From Actinomycetes bacterium (lineage in GTDB: Bacteria > Actinomycetota > Acidimicrobiia > Acidimicrobiales > Bog-793), in the NCBI GenBank assembly GCA_021797795.1, contig JAJZZB010000015.1, forward strand, positions 1-37,618: a DNA stretch of 37,618 nucleotides. The letters are read 5' to 3'. A program made the position numbers and the translations under genes. The notes beneath the pieces were generated by a model that ran no database searches, was not told the origin of the DNA, and was given only the letters and a program-made list of their open reading frames with translations. Of this stretch, positions 9,075 through 18,003 are shown piece after piece (positions within the stretch are counted from its first letter, which is position 1; the number at the start of each line of letters is the position of its first letter).

Positions 9075-9875
9075 CTAACCGCCGCCCCCGACGGTGCCCG
9101 GGTCCCGGGCGCTGCCGAGGGCGACCGCCTCCCTGACGAGGGCGGCGAACTCGACAGGGTGGCTCCGGTGGCCGGCGTGCCCGGCGCCGGCCACCACCTG
9201 GAGCCGGGCGTCGGGCATCCTCGCCACGAGGAGGTCGGTCGCGGCCACCTGGTGGGGCGTCGCCTGCCCGCCCCGGGCGATGATCGCCGGCACGGCGATC
9301 GCCTCGGGGGCGAAGGGGGCCGGGTCGGTGCGGAGGGCGGTCAGCTCGGCCACGAGCGCCGGGCCGTCCCGGCCGAGCTCCGCCCTGGAGCTCGCCGGGA
9401 GGCGGGCGTAGCGCTCGGCCCCGATCATCCTCTGCACGAAGGCCGCCGCCGCCTCGGCGGCCGAGGCTGCGCCGAAGGGCTGCTGCCGCTCTCCGCCGTG
9501 GGCCGGCCACCACTCGAGCCAGGAGAGCGGCGGCTCGTAGGCGACGAGGGAGGCGACGAGGCCGGGCCGGCGGGCCGCCAGGGTGAGCACGACCGTGCCC
9601 CCGTAGCTGTGGCCAACCAGGGTGGCGCGCCGCCCGGCGAGCAGCGCCTCGAGGTCGGCGACGTGGTCGTCGAGGCCCCGGGCCGGGGGGGCGGCCTCCC
9701 GGGACCTGGCGTAGCCCCGCCGGTCGTAGGACAGGACCCGGCAGCTGTCGGCGAGCTCGGCGCGGACCCTTGCGAAGCTCGAGTGGCGGTCCATCGACCC
9801 ATGGACGAGGACGGCGAGCGGGGCGCCCTCGTCGCCCGAGGGCCGGTCGTCGACGAAGAGCGCGGGCGGCGGCAT
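9075..9875 (-). CDS. Alpha/beta-hydrolase fold protein
   Basis: A 266-residue single-domain hydrolase. It shows the oxyanion-hole strand VLVHGSMDRHSSF, the SYDRRGYARS motif, the nucleophile elbow GHSYGG (S90), and a late GAGHAGHRSHP carrying the probable catalytic histidine. A cap region of about 60 residues lies between about 115 and 175. The likely chemistry is ester, lactone or C-C bond hydrolysis; the substrate cannot be assigned. Its position between a small zinc-binding protein (25 nt upstream) and a TIGR01777 reductase (9 nt downstream), all on the minus strand, suggests one transcript. Confidence 0.87.
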   Translation of the reverse strand: MPPPALFVDDRPSGDEGAPLAVLVHGSMDRHSSFARVRAELADSCRVLSYDRRGYARSREAAPPARGLDDHVADLEALLAGRRATLVGHSYGGTVVLTLAARRPGLVASLVAYEPPLSWLEWWPAHGGERQQPFGAASAAEAAAAFVQRMIGAERYARLPASSRAELGRDGPALVAELTALRTDPAPFAPEAIAVPAIIARGGQATPHQVAATDLLVARMPDARLQVVAGAGHAGHRSHPVEFAALVREAVALGSARDPGTVGGGG

Positions 9876-9900
9876 CCCGTTCGTGTTAGCAGCCAGGCTG

Positions 9901-10140
9901 TCAGCGCCTCCACTCGGGCGAGGCGGCCTCGCCGTAGGGCTCCCCGAGGGCGATGTAGCACTCCTCGTGGTAGTGCTCGACCCGCTGCCAGGTGCCGTTC
10001 TCGTACACGTTCGCGATCACCTGGCGCGCCTTGGACTTGGCCGAGAACTTGATCGGGCGGGCGCAGCTCGCGCAGATCACCTGGCTACCGGGCTCGATCG
10101 GGCGCAGGACCACTCGTGTCGAGGCCGGAGCTTCGGTCAT
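9901..10140 (-). CDS. Small conserved zinc-binding protein, function unknown
   Basis: A 79-residue protein with two metal-binding half-sites: C23-x2-C26 in VICASCARP and H58-x2-C61 in HYHEECY. The spacing (about 31 residues between the halves, with a VIANVYENG strand between) suits one zinc knuckle or a treble-clef-like fold. No transmembrane segment or signal is seen. The frame has strong high-GC codon bias and ends 25 nt before the hydrolase gene, so it is probably the first gene of the minus-strand unit. It is divergent from kgd, with only 69 nt between the starts. I do not recognise a named function. The gene is considered real from its Cys/His pattern and operon position. Confidence 0.72.
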   Translation of the reverse strand: MTEAPASTRVVLRPIEPGSQVICASCARPIKFSAKSKARQVIANVYENGTWQRVEHYHEECYIALGEPYGEAASPEWRR

Positions 10141-10209
10141 GGCCCCACGCTACTAACGGCACGGGGGCCGCCGGGGAGGGTGCCGGGAGGCGACGGTAGG
10201 ATCGGCCCC

Positions 10210-13200
10210 GTGGCAAGGGAAACACTGCGAGATGGGGTGGCGGGCGCGTTCGGGCCGAACGCCTGGCTCGTCGAGGAGATGTACGAGGCCTACCTCGCGG
10301 ATCCGACCTCGGTGACCGAGAGCTGGCGGGAGTTCTTCGCGGACTACCGGAGCCCCTCCCGCGGGCCGGCTGGCAACGGAGGGGCGCCGCCGAGCGCGCC
10401 GCCGGCCCCGCCTGCGGCGACAGGGGCGCCCCCGGCCGCCGCCGCCAGCACCGTGCGCGAGGCGCCCGCTCCGACTCCGCCGCCCGCGTCTCCGGCCGCC
10501 GCCCCCCAGCCGCTGCGCGGAGTGGCCGCCCGCATCGCGGCGAACATGCGGGAGTCCCTCGAGGTGCCGACGGCGACGAGCGTCCATCCCGTCCCGGCCA
10601 AGCTGCTCGAGGTGAACCGCCAGGTGGTCAACAACCACCTGGGGCGCACGACCGGCGGCAAGGTGAGCTTCACCCATCTCATCGGCTGGGCGGTCGTCCG
10701 CTCCCTCCTCTCGGTGCCGGCCCTCAACGCCTCGTTCGTCCCCGACGCCGACGGCAAGGGGACGCCGGGGATCGTCCGCCACGACCACATCGGCCTCGGC
10801 ATCGCCGTCGACGTCGAGCGGGCGGACCACACCCGCTCGCTCGTCGTGCCCTGCGTGAAGAACGCCGACGAGCTCGACTTCGCCGGCTTCCTGCACGCCT
10901 ACGAGGACCTCGTCCGCAAGGTGAGGACCAACAAGCTCGCCGTGGAGGACTTCGCCGGGGTGACGGTGACCATCACGAACCCCGGCACTCTCGGGACGAC
11001 CCAGTCGGTGCCGCGCCTCATGCCGGGCCAGGGCGCCATCATCGGCGTCGGGTCGCTCGCCTACCCGCCCGAGTGGGCCGCAGCCGACCCGGCGGCCCTC
11101 GCCGAGCTCGGCATCTCCAAGGTCGTCACGCTCACCTCCACCTACGACCACCGCATCATCCAGGGGGCCGAGTCGGGCCTCTTCCTCACCCGTGTGCACG
11201 AGCTGCTGATCGGGGAGCACCGCTTCTACGACGAGGTCTTCGAGTCGCTCGGCGTCCCCTACCAGCCCGCCCGCTGGCACCGAGACGTCAACCCGTTCAA
11301 CCGGGCCGACGGCGAGCGGGGGCGGCTCGTCAAGCAGTCGGCCGTCGAGCAGGTCATCAACATGTACCGCGTCCGCGGCCACCTGATGGCGAACCTCGAC
11401 CCGCTCAGCCAGAGCGCCCCGACGCTGCACCCCGAGCTCGACCCGCTCACCTACGGCCTCACGGTGTTCGACCTCGAGCGCCACTTCGTGACCGACCGCC
11501 TCGCCGGCGAGACGGAGCTCCCCCTCGGAGAGATCCTCGGCATCCTCCGCGACGCCTACTGCCGGTCGGTCGGCATCGAGTACATGCACATCCAGGACCC
11601 GGTCCAAAAGCGCTGGATCCAGCGGCAGGTGGAGGGCGTGCCGACCGGCCTCTCGCCCGAGGAGCAGCGTCACGTCCTCGAGCGGCTGAACGCTGCCGAG
11701 GCCTTCGAGCGCTTCCTGCACACCCGCTACGTCGGCCAGAAGCGCTTCGGCCTCGAGGGCGCCGAGGCGGCCATCCCGCTCCTCGACGCCGTCTTCGACG
11801 AGGCCGTCCACGCCGGCATCGACGAGGCGGTCATCGGCATGGCGCACCGCGGGCGCCTCAACGTGCTGGCGAACATCGTCGGCAAGTCCTACGGAGAGAT
11901 CTTCGCCGAGTTCGAGGGCAACGTCGACCCCGAGAGCGTCCAGGGCTCGGGCGACGTGAAGTACCACAAGGGGGCGAGCGGCAAGTTCAGCACCAGGGAC
12001 GGCCAGGAGCTTCCCGTCATGCTCGCCTCCAACCCCTCCCACCTCGAGGCGGTCGACCCCGTCGTGGAAGGCATCGCCCGCGCCCGCCAGGAACAGCACC
12101 AGGACCTCGGCACCTTCCCGGTGCTCGCCGTCCTCGTCCACGGTGACGCCGCCTTCGCCGGCCAGGGTGTCGTGGCCGAGACCCTCGAGCTCTCCCAGCT
12201 GCGCGGCTACCGGACGGGCGGCACGATCCACGTCGTCATCAACAACCAGCTCGGCTTCACGACCCCGATCGAGTCGGCCCGCTCGTCGGTCTACTGCACC
12301 GACGTCGCGAAGACCGTCCAGGCGCCGATCTTCCACGTGAACGGCGACGACCCGGAGGCCTGCGTCCGGGTGGCCCGCCTGGCGGTCGCCTTCCGGCAGC
12401 AGTTCCACAAGGACGTCGTCATCGACATGGTCTGCTACCGGCTGCACGGCCACAACGAGGGCGACGACCCGAGCTACACCCAGCCCCTCATGTACCGGGC
12501 GATCGAGCAGCACCGTTCGGTGCGCAAGCTCTACACCGAGGCGCTCGTGAAGCGGGGCGACATCACGATCGAGGAGGCCGAGCAGGCGCTCGAGGACTTC
12601 TCCAAGCGCCTCCAGCGCGCCCTCGACGAGACGCGGGCCTCCGCTCCGCCGAAGGTCGAGACGCTCGTCCGCCCCGCCACAGTCGAGGTGCCGCCGCTCT
12701 CGGCCATCGACACGACGGCCGACCGCTCGACCCTCGACCTCCTCTCCGAGCTCATCCACGAGCCGCCGGCCGGCTTCACCGCCCATCCGAAGCTCGCCCG
12801 CCAGCTCAGCCAGCGGGCCGACGTCTACAGCGCCGGCGAGGTCGACTGGGCGCTCGGCGAGGCGCTCGCCTTCGGCACCCTGCTCGCCGACGGCCTGAGC
12901 GTCCGCCTGGCGGGCCAGGACAGCCGGCGGGGCACCTTCTCCCAGCGCCACTCGGTGCTCTTCGACTACGACACGGGCGCCGAGTATGTCCCCCTGCAGC
13001 ACGTCGGCGAGGCGATCGGCCTCGACGAGCGCCGCTCGGGCACCTTCCGCGTCTACGACTCGCTGTTGTCGGAGTACGCCGCCCTCGGCTTCGAGTACGG
13101 CTACTCGGTCGAGTCGACCGATGCCCTCGTCGCCTGGGAGGCCCAGTTCGGCGACTTCGTGAACGGGGCCCAGATCGTCATCGACAACTTCATCGCCGCC

Positions 13201-13908
13201 GCCGGCGAGAAGTGGGGGCAGAACTCGGCGATCACGATGCTGCTCCCGCACGGCTACGAGGGACAGGGACCGGAGCACTCCTCGGCCCGCCTCGAGCGGT
13301 TCCTCCTCCTCTGCGCCAACGGCAACATGACCGTCGCCCAGCCGACGACGGCGGCCCAGTACTTCCACCTGCTGCGCGCCCAGGCCAAGCGGACGCTCAG
13401 GCGCCCGCTCGTCGTCATGACGCCGAAGTCGCTGCTCCGGGCCCGCCAGGCCCGCTCGCCGGTCGAGCTGCTCGCCGGCGGCGGCTTCGAGGAGGTGCTC
13501 GACGACCCCGGCGCCATCGACGCCGGGGCGGTGCGCCGGGTCGTGCTCTGCTCGGGCAAGGTGGCCTACGAGGCCCTCGCCCGGCGCGACGAGATCCTGG
13601 AAGCGGGAGGCGAGCCGATCGCCGTGGTCCGGGTGGAGCAGCTGCACCCCTGGCCCGAGGCCGAGATCGCGGCCGTCCTCGATCGCTACCCGAACCTCGA
13701 GCAGGTCGTGTTCCTGCAGGAGGAGCCCGAGAACATGGGGGCCTGGAGCTACGTCCACGGCCGGCTGCACCAGATGCTGCGCGACCGGGCGCAGCTCACC
13801 CACGTGAGCCGGCCCGTGAGCGGGAGTCCTGCGACCGGCTCCGCCCTCATCCACCAGCTCGAGCTGGCCGACCTGCTCGAGCGCTCCGTCGGGCCGGAGG
13901 TCAGCTGA
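10210..13908 (+). CDS. kgd: Multifunctional 2-oxoglutarate metabolism enzyme (E2-E1 fusion)
   Basis: A 1232-residue protein, almost exactly the length of mycobacterial Kgd. Residues about 14-50 are the E1 N-terminal segment (GPNAWLVEEMYEAYLADP). A Pro/Ala linker (about 55-100) follows, then a dihydrolipoyl-succinyltransferase catalytic domain (about 105-335) with the active-site motif TYDHRIIQGAESG (H314). The rest is the ThDP-dependent E1: AHRGRLNVLANIVGKS, HGDAAFAGQG (D646), NNQLGFTT and the late QEEPENMGAWS. In actinobacteria this enzyme acts as 2-oxoglutarate decarboxylase, as carboligase, and as the E1 of the oxoglutarate dehydrogenase complex in the TCA cycle. GTG 10210 was chosen because it matches the family N-terminus, with weak AGGAT upstream. 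There is no lipoyl domain. The 3' end overlaps a convergent gene by 8 nt. Confidence 0.96.
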   Translation: MARETLRDGVAGAFGPNAWLVEEMYEAYLADPTSVTESWREFFADYRSPSRGPAGNGGAPPSAPPAPPAATGAPPAAAASTVREAPAPTPPPASPAAAPQPLRGVAARIAANMRESLEVPTATSVHPVPAKLLEVNRQVVNNHLGRTTGGKVSFTHLIGWAVVRSLLSVPALNASFVPDADGKGTPGIVRHDHIGLGIAVDVERADHTRSLVVPCVKNADELDFAGFLHAYEDLVRKVRTNKLAVEDFAGVTVTITNPGTLGTTQSVPRLMPGQGAIIGVGSLAYPPEWAAADPAALAELGISKVVTLTSTYDHRIIQGAESGLFLTRVHELLIGEHRFYDEVFESLGVPYQPARWHRDVNPFNRADGERGRLVKQSAVEQVINMYRVRGHLMANLDPLSQSAPTLHPELDPLTYGLTVFDLERHFVTDRLAGETELPLGEILGILRDAYCRSVGIEYMHIQDPVQKRWIQRQVEGVPTGLSPEEQRHVLERLNAAEAFERFLHTRYVGQKRFGLEGAEAAIPLLDAVFDEAVHAGIDEAVIGMAHRGRLNVLANIVGKSYGEIFAEFEGNVDPESVQGSGDVKYHKGASGKFSTRDGQELPVMLASNPSHLEAVDPVVEGIARARQEQHQDLGTFPVLAVLVHGDAAFAGQGVVAETLELSQLRGYRTGGTIHVVINNQLGFTTPIESARSSVYCTDVAKTVQAPIFHVNGDDPEACVRVARLAVAFRQQFHKDVVIDMVCYRLHGHNEGDDPSYTQPLMYRAIEQHRSVRKLYTEALVKRGDITIEEAEQALEDFSKRLQRALDETRASAPPKVETLVRPATVEVPPLSAIDTTADRSTLDLLSELIHEPPAGFTAHPKLARQLSQRADVYSAGEVDWALGEALAFGTLLADGLSVRLAGQDSRRGTFSQRHSVLFDYDTGAEYVPLQHVGEAIGLDERRSGTFRVYDSLLSEYAALGFEYGYSVESTDALVAWEAQFGDFVNGAQIVIDNFIAAAGEKWGQNSAITMLLPHGYEGQGPEHSSARLERFLLLCANGNMTVAQPTTAAQYFHLLRAQAKRTLRRPLVVMTPKSLLRARQARSPVELLAGGGFEEVLDDPGAIDAGAVRRVVLCSGKVAYEALARRDEILEAGGEPIAVVRVEQLHPWPEAEIAAVLDRYPNLEQVVFLQEEPENMGAWSYVHGRLHQMLRDRAQLTHVSRPVSGSPATGSALIHQLELADLLERSVGPEVS

Positions 13909-14551
13909 GCGGGATCCCGAGCACCGCCTCGAGCTCCGCCAGCGCCTCGATCTCGCCCGCCACCTTGATCGTCCTCATCCCCATCGCCCTCGCCGGCTTC
14001 AGGTTGACGCCGAGGTCGTCGAGGAAGACCGCCTCGTGAGGGTCGATTCGCAGCGCCTCGCAGGCGATCTCGAAAAAGCGCCGCTCCGGCTTTCGCACCC
14101 CGACGCGCCACGACTCGACGACGGCGTCGAACAGACCGAGGACGCCGGCCGCCGGGCCGTCGGTCCGCGACGCCTCCTCGACGAGGAAGTTGTTCGTGAG
14201 CAGCCCGACCAGATACCTCTCCTTGCACCGCTCGACGGCGCGCACCATCCGCGGGCGCAGCTCGCCACGAAGGAGCGAGATCACGGCCGCTCCGTCGAGG
14301 CGCTGGCCGGCGGCCTCGGCTTCGTGCTCGAAGAGCTCGGTGAAGCGCCCGATGCTGATCTCGTTGCGCTCGAGTTTCGCCCAGGCGTTCTCGTGGTGGT
14401 CGGTGGCGTTCAGCGACCGGATGAAGCCCTCGGGGAGGCCGTGTTCGGCCTCGTAGCGGGAGAAGGCCTCGAACGGGCTCGTCGTGAGGACGCCGCCGAA
14501 GTCGAACAGCACGGCCCGGATGCCGCCCGCCGGCTGCCCCGCGTCGCTCAT
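13901..14551 (-). CDS. HAD-superfamily hydrolase (subfamily IA)
   Basis: A 216-residue haloacid-dehalogenase-like phosphatase. Motif I is LFDFGGVLTT, with nucleophile D17; the second Asp of the classical DxD is replaced by Gly, as in the YihX/ACAD10-type HADs, so inactivity need not follow. Motif II is LLTNN, motif III is the K in VRKPERRFF, and motif IV is VFLDDLGVN. A helical cap lies between about 25 and 95. It probably hydrolyses a small phosphorylated metabolite. It is convergent with kgd (8 nt overlap) and divergent from the NYN-S1 gene (64 nt between the starts). The substrate is unknown. Confidence 0.88.
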   Translation of the reverse strand: MSDAGQPAGGIRAVLFDFGGVLTTSPFEAFSRYEAEHGLPEGFIRSLNATDHHENAWAKLERNEISIGRFTELFEHEAEAAGQRLDGAAVISLLRGELRPRMVRAVERCKERYLVGLLTNNFLVEEASRTDGPAAGVLGLFDAVVESWRVGVRKPERRFFEIACEALRIDPHEAVFLDDLGVNLKPARAMGMRTIKVAGEIEALAELEAVLGIPLS

Positions 14552-14615
14552 TGCCGCACCCTAGAGGCGACCGGTCCGCCGGTGCCATCAGCGGAAATGG
14601 TTGACTAGCTGCGAC

Positions 14616-16211
14616 ATGGCCACCGAATACATCGTCGTCGACGGCTCCAACATCGCCACCGAGGGCCGCAGCGCCCCGAGCCTCGGCCAGCTGGAGGAGG
14701 CGGTCACCGAGCTGCGCCGGGAGTACCCCGACGCCGAGGTCACCGTCGTCGTCGATGCCACCTTCGCCCACCGCATCGACCCCTCCGAGCTCGAGCGCTT
14801 CGAGGCGGCCGCCTTGGCGGGGGAGTACGTCCACCCGCCGGCCGGGGCGATCGGGCGAGGCGACGCCTTCCTGCTCCGCATCGCCCAGAAGATCGACGCC
14901 GTCGTGCTGTCGAACGACTCCTTCCAGGAGTTCCACGGCGAGCACCCCTGGCTGTTCGACCGGGGAAGGCTGCTCGGCGCCACGCCGGTGCCGGGCGTCG
15001 GGTGGATCTTCACCCCGCGTAGCCCCGTCCGGGGCCCGAAGAGCCGGCGGGCGGTGAAGGACGGCGCGCGGGAGAAGCGCAAGATCTCCAAGGCCATCGA
15101 GGTGGCGACGAAAGAGGCGGTCTCCCCGCCCCGCCCCGCCCCGGCCCGGGAGGCGACCAAGCGCGCCAGGAAGGAGGGCGCACCGAGCGGAGAGCCGACC
15201 GAGCCCTCCGGTCGCCGCCGGAGGACGGGTGGTGGCACCGCTGCTGCAGCTGCGGTCAACGATCCGCTCACGTTCATATCCTTCATCGCCGATCACCCGC
15301 TCGGGGCCGAGGTCTCCGGGCGTGTCGACAGCTACACCTCGCACGGGGCCGCCGTCTTCGTCGGCAGCGTGCAGTGCTACGTCCCGCTCGCCAACATGGC
15401 GGTGCCTCCACCCCGAAGCGCCCGAGAGGTGCTGAAGCGGGGGGAGGAGCGCAGCTTCGTCGTGACCGCGCTCGACCCCCTCCGGCGCGGCGTCGAGCTC
15501 GCCGTCCCGGGCATCGCGGTCGTCTCCGGTCGCCCGAGCGAGGAGATGATCGCGGCGGAGGTGCAGATCGCGAAGAAGGCGGCAGCACCCGCCAAGAAGG
15601 CCGCCAAGAAGGTGGCGATCCCCACCAAGAAGGCGGCAGCAGCGACGAAGAAGGCCACCACGGCGCGGCCGCCCGAGGAGGTGGCGGCCCCGCCCCCGAC
15701 GGAGACGGCTCCCGCAGCACCCGAGGCACCGGCGAGGACGCGCTCGCGGCGGACGGCGAAGAGGAAGGCGACCGAGCCGTCGATCCCGGCGGCCGAAGCG
15801 CCCGAGGCGGCGCCGGCCGGGCGGCCCCGGCGGTCCCCCGCGAAGAAGCCGCCAGCCGAGCCGTCGCGCCCGGCAAAGAAGGCGGCGGCACGGAAGGCAC
15901 CCGCCAGCAGGGCTGCCGAGGTCGCTCCCGGGAGCGAGCCGGTCGGGAAGGCAACCGCCCCCGCCAAGAAGGCGGCGGCGAAGACGCAGCCGACCACGCG
16001 GGCGGCGGGAACGATGAAGGCAGCCACGAAGTCCGCCCAGCCGGCGGGCACAGAACCGGCCAAGAGGACGAGCAGAGCGGCCAAGGCAGCGAAGCGAGAT
16101 GCAGCCGCCTCAGCGAGCACACCGGCTGCCAAGAGGGCGGCGGAGCCCGCTGAGCCCTCGAGTCGTGCGGCATCGCCGCGCAAGCGGGCGGCCCGGAAGC
16201 GCACCGCCTGA
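14616..16211 (+). CDS. NYN-domain (PIN-like RNase) protein with S1 domain and Lys/Ala-rich tail
   Basis: 531 residues from ATG 14616; TTG 14601 would add five residues and is less likely. Residues 1-135 form a Zc3h12a-like NYN/PIN domain: VVDGSNIA (D9, N12), VVVDATFAHRID (D47), GRGDAF (D83) and VVLSNDSFQEF (N100, D101) supply the acidic metal-binding cluster of RNases. A basic linker follows. Residues about 217-298 resemble an S1/OB RNA-binding domain (GAEVSGRVDSYTSHGAAVFVG). From about 318 to the end the protein is low-complexity Lys/Ala/Pro/Arg with repeated KKAA and PAKKA units, like histone H1 tails. The parts suggest an RNA- or nucleoid-bound ribonuclease; the activity is inferred, not shown. 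It stands alone between a divergent HAD gene and the pilin cluster. Confidence 0.82.
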   Translation: MATEYIVVDGSNIATEGRSAPSLGQLEEAVTELRREYPDAEVTVVVDATFAHRIDPSELERFEAAALAGEYVHPPAGAIGRGDAFLLRIAQKIDAVVLSNDSFQEFHGEHPWLFDRGRLLGATPVPGVGWIFTPRSPVRGPKSRRAVKDGAREKRKISKAIEVATKEAVSPPRPAPAREATKRARKEGAPSGEPTEPSGRRRRTGGGTAAAAAVNDPLTFISFIADHPLGAEVSGRVDSYTSHGAAVFVGSVQCYVPLANMAVPPPRSAREVLKRGEERSFVVTALDPLRRGVELAVPGIAVVSGRPSEEMIAAEVQIAKKAAAPAKKAAKKVAIPTKKAAAATKKATTARPPEEVAAPPPTETAPAAPEAPARTRSRRTAKRKATEPSIPAAEAPEAAPAGRPRRSPAKKPPAEPSRPAKKAAARKAPASRAAEVAPGSEPVGKATAPAKKAAAKTQPTTRAAGTMKAATKSAQPAGTEPAKRTSRAAKAAKRDAAASASTPAAKRAAEPAEPSSRAASPRKRAARKRTA

Positions 16212-16287
16212 GGGCCGCCTCCGCGCTTCTTGCGTGCCCGCTGTCATGAGGGGCTAGCACCGCTGGCCTTGCGCTCGCGTTTCAAGT

Positions 16288-18003
16288 ATGCTGCGCAACG
16301 TGGTGAGGTCGTCACGAAGAGTGCGGCCCGAACCGGGGGGGAACCTGAGGGGGCCGAAGCGTCACAGGCTGACTGCTCGTATCCGCGCGCGCCTCGAGCG
16401 GCGCGACGACGGCGGTATGACGCTCGTGGAGGTGCTTGTATCGGTCGTCCTCGTCGCGGTCGTCCTTCTTCCGTTCGCCAAGACCTTCTACGGGACGCTG
16501 AACGCGTCGTCGGCGAATGGCAGCCGGCAGAATGCCGCCGTCCTGGCGACGAGTGTCATCTCCGGCCTGCAGAGCGCGGCGTATGGCGACGTAGGGTTCG
16601 AGTGCTCGACTCTCTCCAGCTACTCCAGTGCGCTGAACGCTACGAGCGTGGGCAGTTGCTCGTCTTCAAACTCGGCCTACTACTGGGACAGTGATTCCGA
16701 CGGAGACACGTTCTCGTCCTCGTCTCCCGCCGACTCGGACAGTGACAGCGCCGACGAGCAGCTCGTGGCGGTAGGGACGCAGCCGACCTTCCAGCTCGGG
16801 TCCACATCGACCACCTTCGAACCGGTGATGACGGACGTGAAGGCTGGGGGCACGGTCTACTCCGTCGTGACGCACATCTCGTATTCGCCGTCGGTCGTTC
16901 AGTCGTGCACGGCGGGGACCTCCACGGAGGTGCAGCAGGCATACAAGGAGGTCTACGTCGAGGTCGAGTGGTCGAACGCCAGCATCGGCCACGAGCACCT
17001 CACCGAGGAGGGGATCATCTATCCGGGCGGGCAGAATCCCTACCGCGGCCCTAGCTACGACGCGACGACCGCAGACCAGTTGCAGACCTGGGCCGACGGA
17101 GCGGCTGTCGCCGCGGTGCCGACCAAGCAGGCGGGTGAGGTCACGGTCACATGGAACGTTGCCAACATGCCCGAGGGTGGGTGCTACGCCGTCGGCTGGA
17201 GCGACAGCAACGGTGTCAACCACACCTCGGGGATGTTGAGCCCCGGCGACTACACCGTGAGCGACAAAGGCGTCGCGAGCTACATCGTCTCAGGGCTGCT
17301 GCAAGGGGGCACCCAGCAGGCGTACGTCTTCTACGTGACCGGCTTCAGCGCGGATGGTGTCGAGCAGGCTGAGACGACCGATACGCCGACGACCGATGCT
17401 CCTCAGGGACCCATCATCTCTTCTCTCAGCCCGACGTACGGCATGGCCGGGAAGACCGTCACGCTCACTGGCAGCGGATTTCCCTCCGGGTCGACCATGA
17501 ACGTCTATTTCTGTCCCAACAGCGGGGGCTCTTCCAACTGCACCTCGCCGTGGTCATCGAGCGCGAACTGCCCCTCGAGCGACACCGCCCTCTGCGTCTC
17601 TGCCACCTGCAGCAGCGCGACGAGCTGCACTGCCACCGTGCCGCCCAGTCCGAATCTTGGGATCGGTGCCTTCTACGTCGTCGCCGAGACGCAGAACTCG
17701 AGCAGCATGTGGATCACCTCGCCACCGACGTCTGCGGCTGAGTTCACCTACCAACCATCGGTCAGTGTGATCGAGCCGACGTCTGGGGCTCCAGACAGTT
17801 CGGTGACGGTCAGTGGCACCAACCTGTTCCAGAACAACACGGAATTCTTGTTCGGTTCGAGCCAGGTCACGCCGACGTCGTGCCAGTCCGACGGCAGCTC
17901 ATGTATCGTGACCGTACCTTCGCTGCCAACCGGCTCGGTGGCGGTCTCTGCAGTCGACGGCTCGGCGCAGTCGACGAACAGCGCGTCGTTCCAGGTCACG
18001 TGA
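16288..18003 (+). CDS. Minor-pilin-like protein (PilV/GspI type) with IPT/TIG domains
   Basis: 571 residues from ATG 16288. A prepilin peptidase site lies after G43: GG|MTLVEVLVSVVLVAVVLLPF, with Glu at mature position 5 and a long hydrophobic helix. The 43-residue basic leader is unusually long; GTG 16300, 16303 or 16321 could shorten it. The exported part has an Asp/Ser-rich stretch (about 130-158), an FN3-like region (about 271-361) and two IPT/TIG immunoglobulin-like repeats, opening at about 374 (ISSLSPTYGMAGKTVTLTG) and 490 (IEPTSGAPDSSVTVSG). It is the first of three genes; the next starts in its stop codon (TGATG). It probably sits at the tip of a type IV pilus or pseudopilus, with the TIG domains exposed for binding. 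The binding target is unknown. Confidence 0.82.
   Translation: MLRNVVRSSRRVRPEPGGNLRGPKRHRLTARIRARLERRDDGGMTLVEVLVSVVLVAVVLLPFAKTFYGTLNASSANGSRQNAAVLATSVISGLQSAAYGDVGFECSTLSSYSSALNATSVGSCSSSNSAYYWDSDSDGDTFSSSSPADSDSDSADEQLVAVGTQPTFQLGSTSTTFEPVMTDVKAGGTVYSVVTHISYSPSVVQSCTAGTSTEVQQAYKEVYVEVEWSNASIGHEHLTEEGIIYPGGQNPYRGPSYDATTADQLQTWADGAAVAAVPTKQAGEVTVTWNVANMPEGGCYAVGWSDSNGVNHTSGMLSPGDYTVSDKGVASYIVSGLLQGGTQQAYVFYVTGFSADGVEQAETTDTPTTDAPQGPIISSLSPTYGMAGKTVTLTGSGFPSGSTMNVYFCPNSGGSSNCTSPWSSSANCPSSDTALCVSATCSSATSCTATVPPSPNLGIGAFYVVAETQNSSSMWITSPPTSAAEFTYQPSVSVIEPTSGAPDSSVTVSGTNLFQNNTEFLFGSSQVTPTSCQSDGSSCIVTVPSLPTGSVAVSAVDGSAQSTNSASFQVT

Noticed and set aside
6479-9875. Steroid or cholesterol catabolism cluster
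   Set aside because: Only the FadD19-like ligase points that way; the neighbouring reductase and hydrolase are generic and no ring-degradation gene is present.
10153-13854. A very long open frame on the minus strand opposite kgd (over 1200 codons)
   Set aside because: It is a shadow of the GC-rich kgd gene: the composition is Arg/Gly/Val/Asp-rich without domain motifs, whereas the plus strand encodes a complete known enzyme.
13901-14551. Inactive HAD protein because the second Asp of motif I is Gly
   Set aside because: DFGGV-type motifs occur in active HAD subfamilies (YihX/ACAD10-like), and the other motifs are intact.
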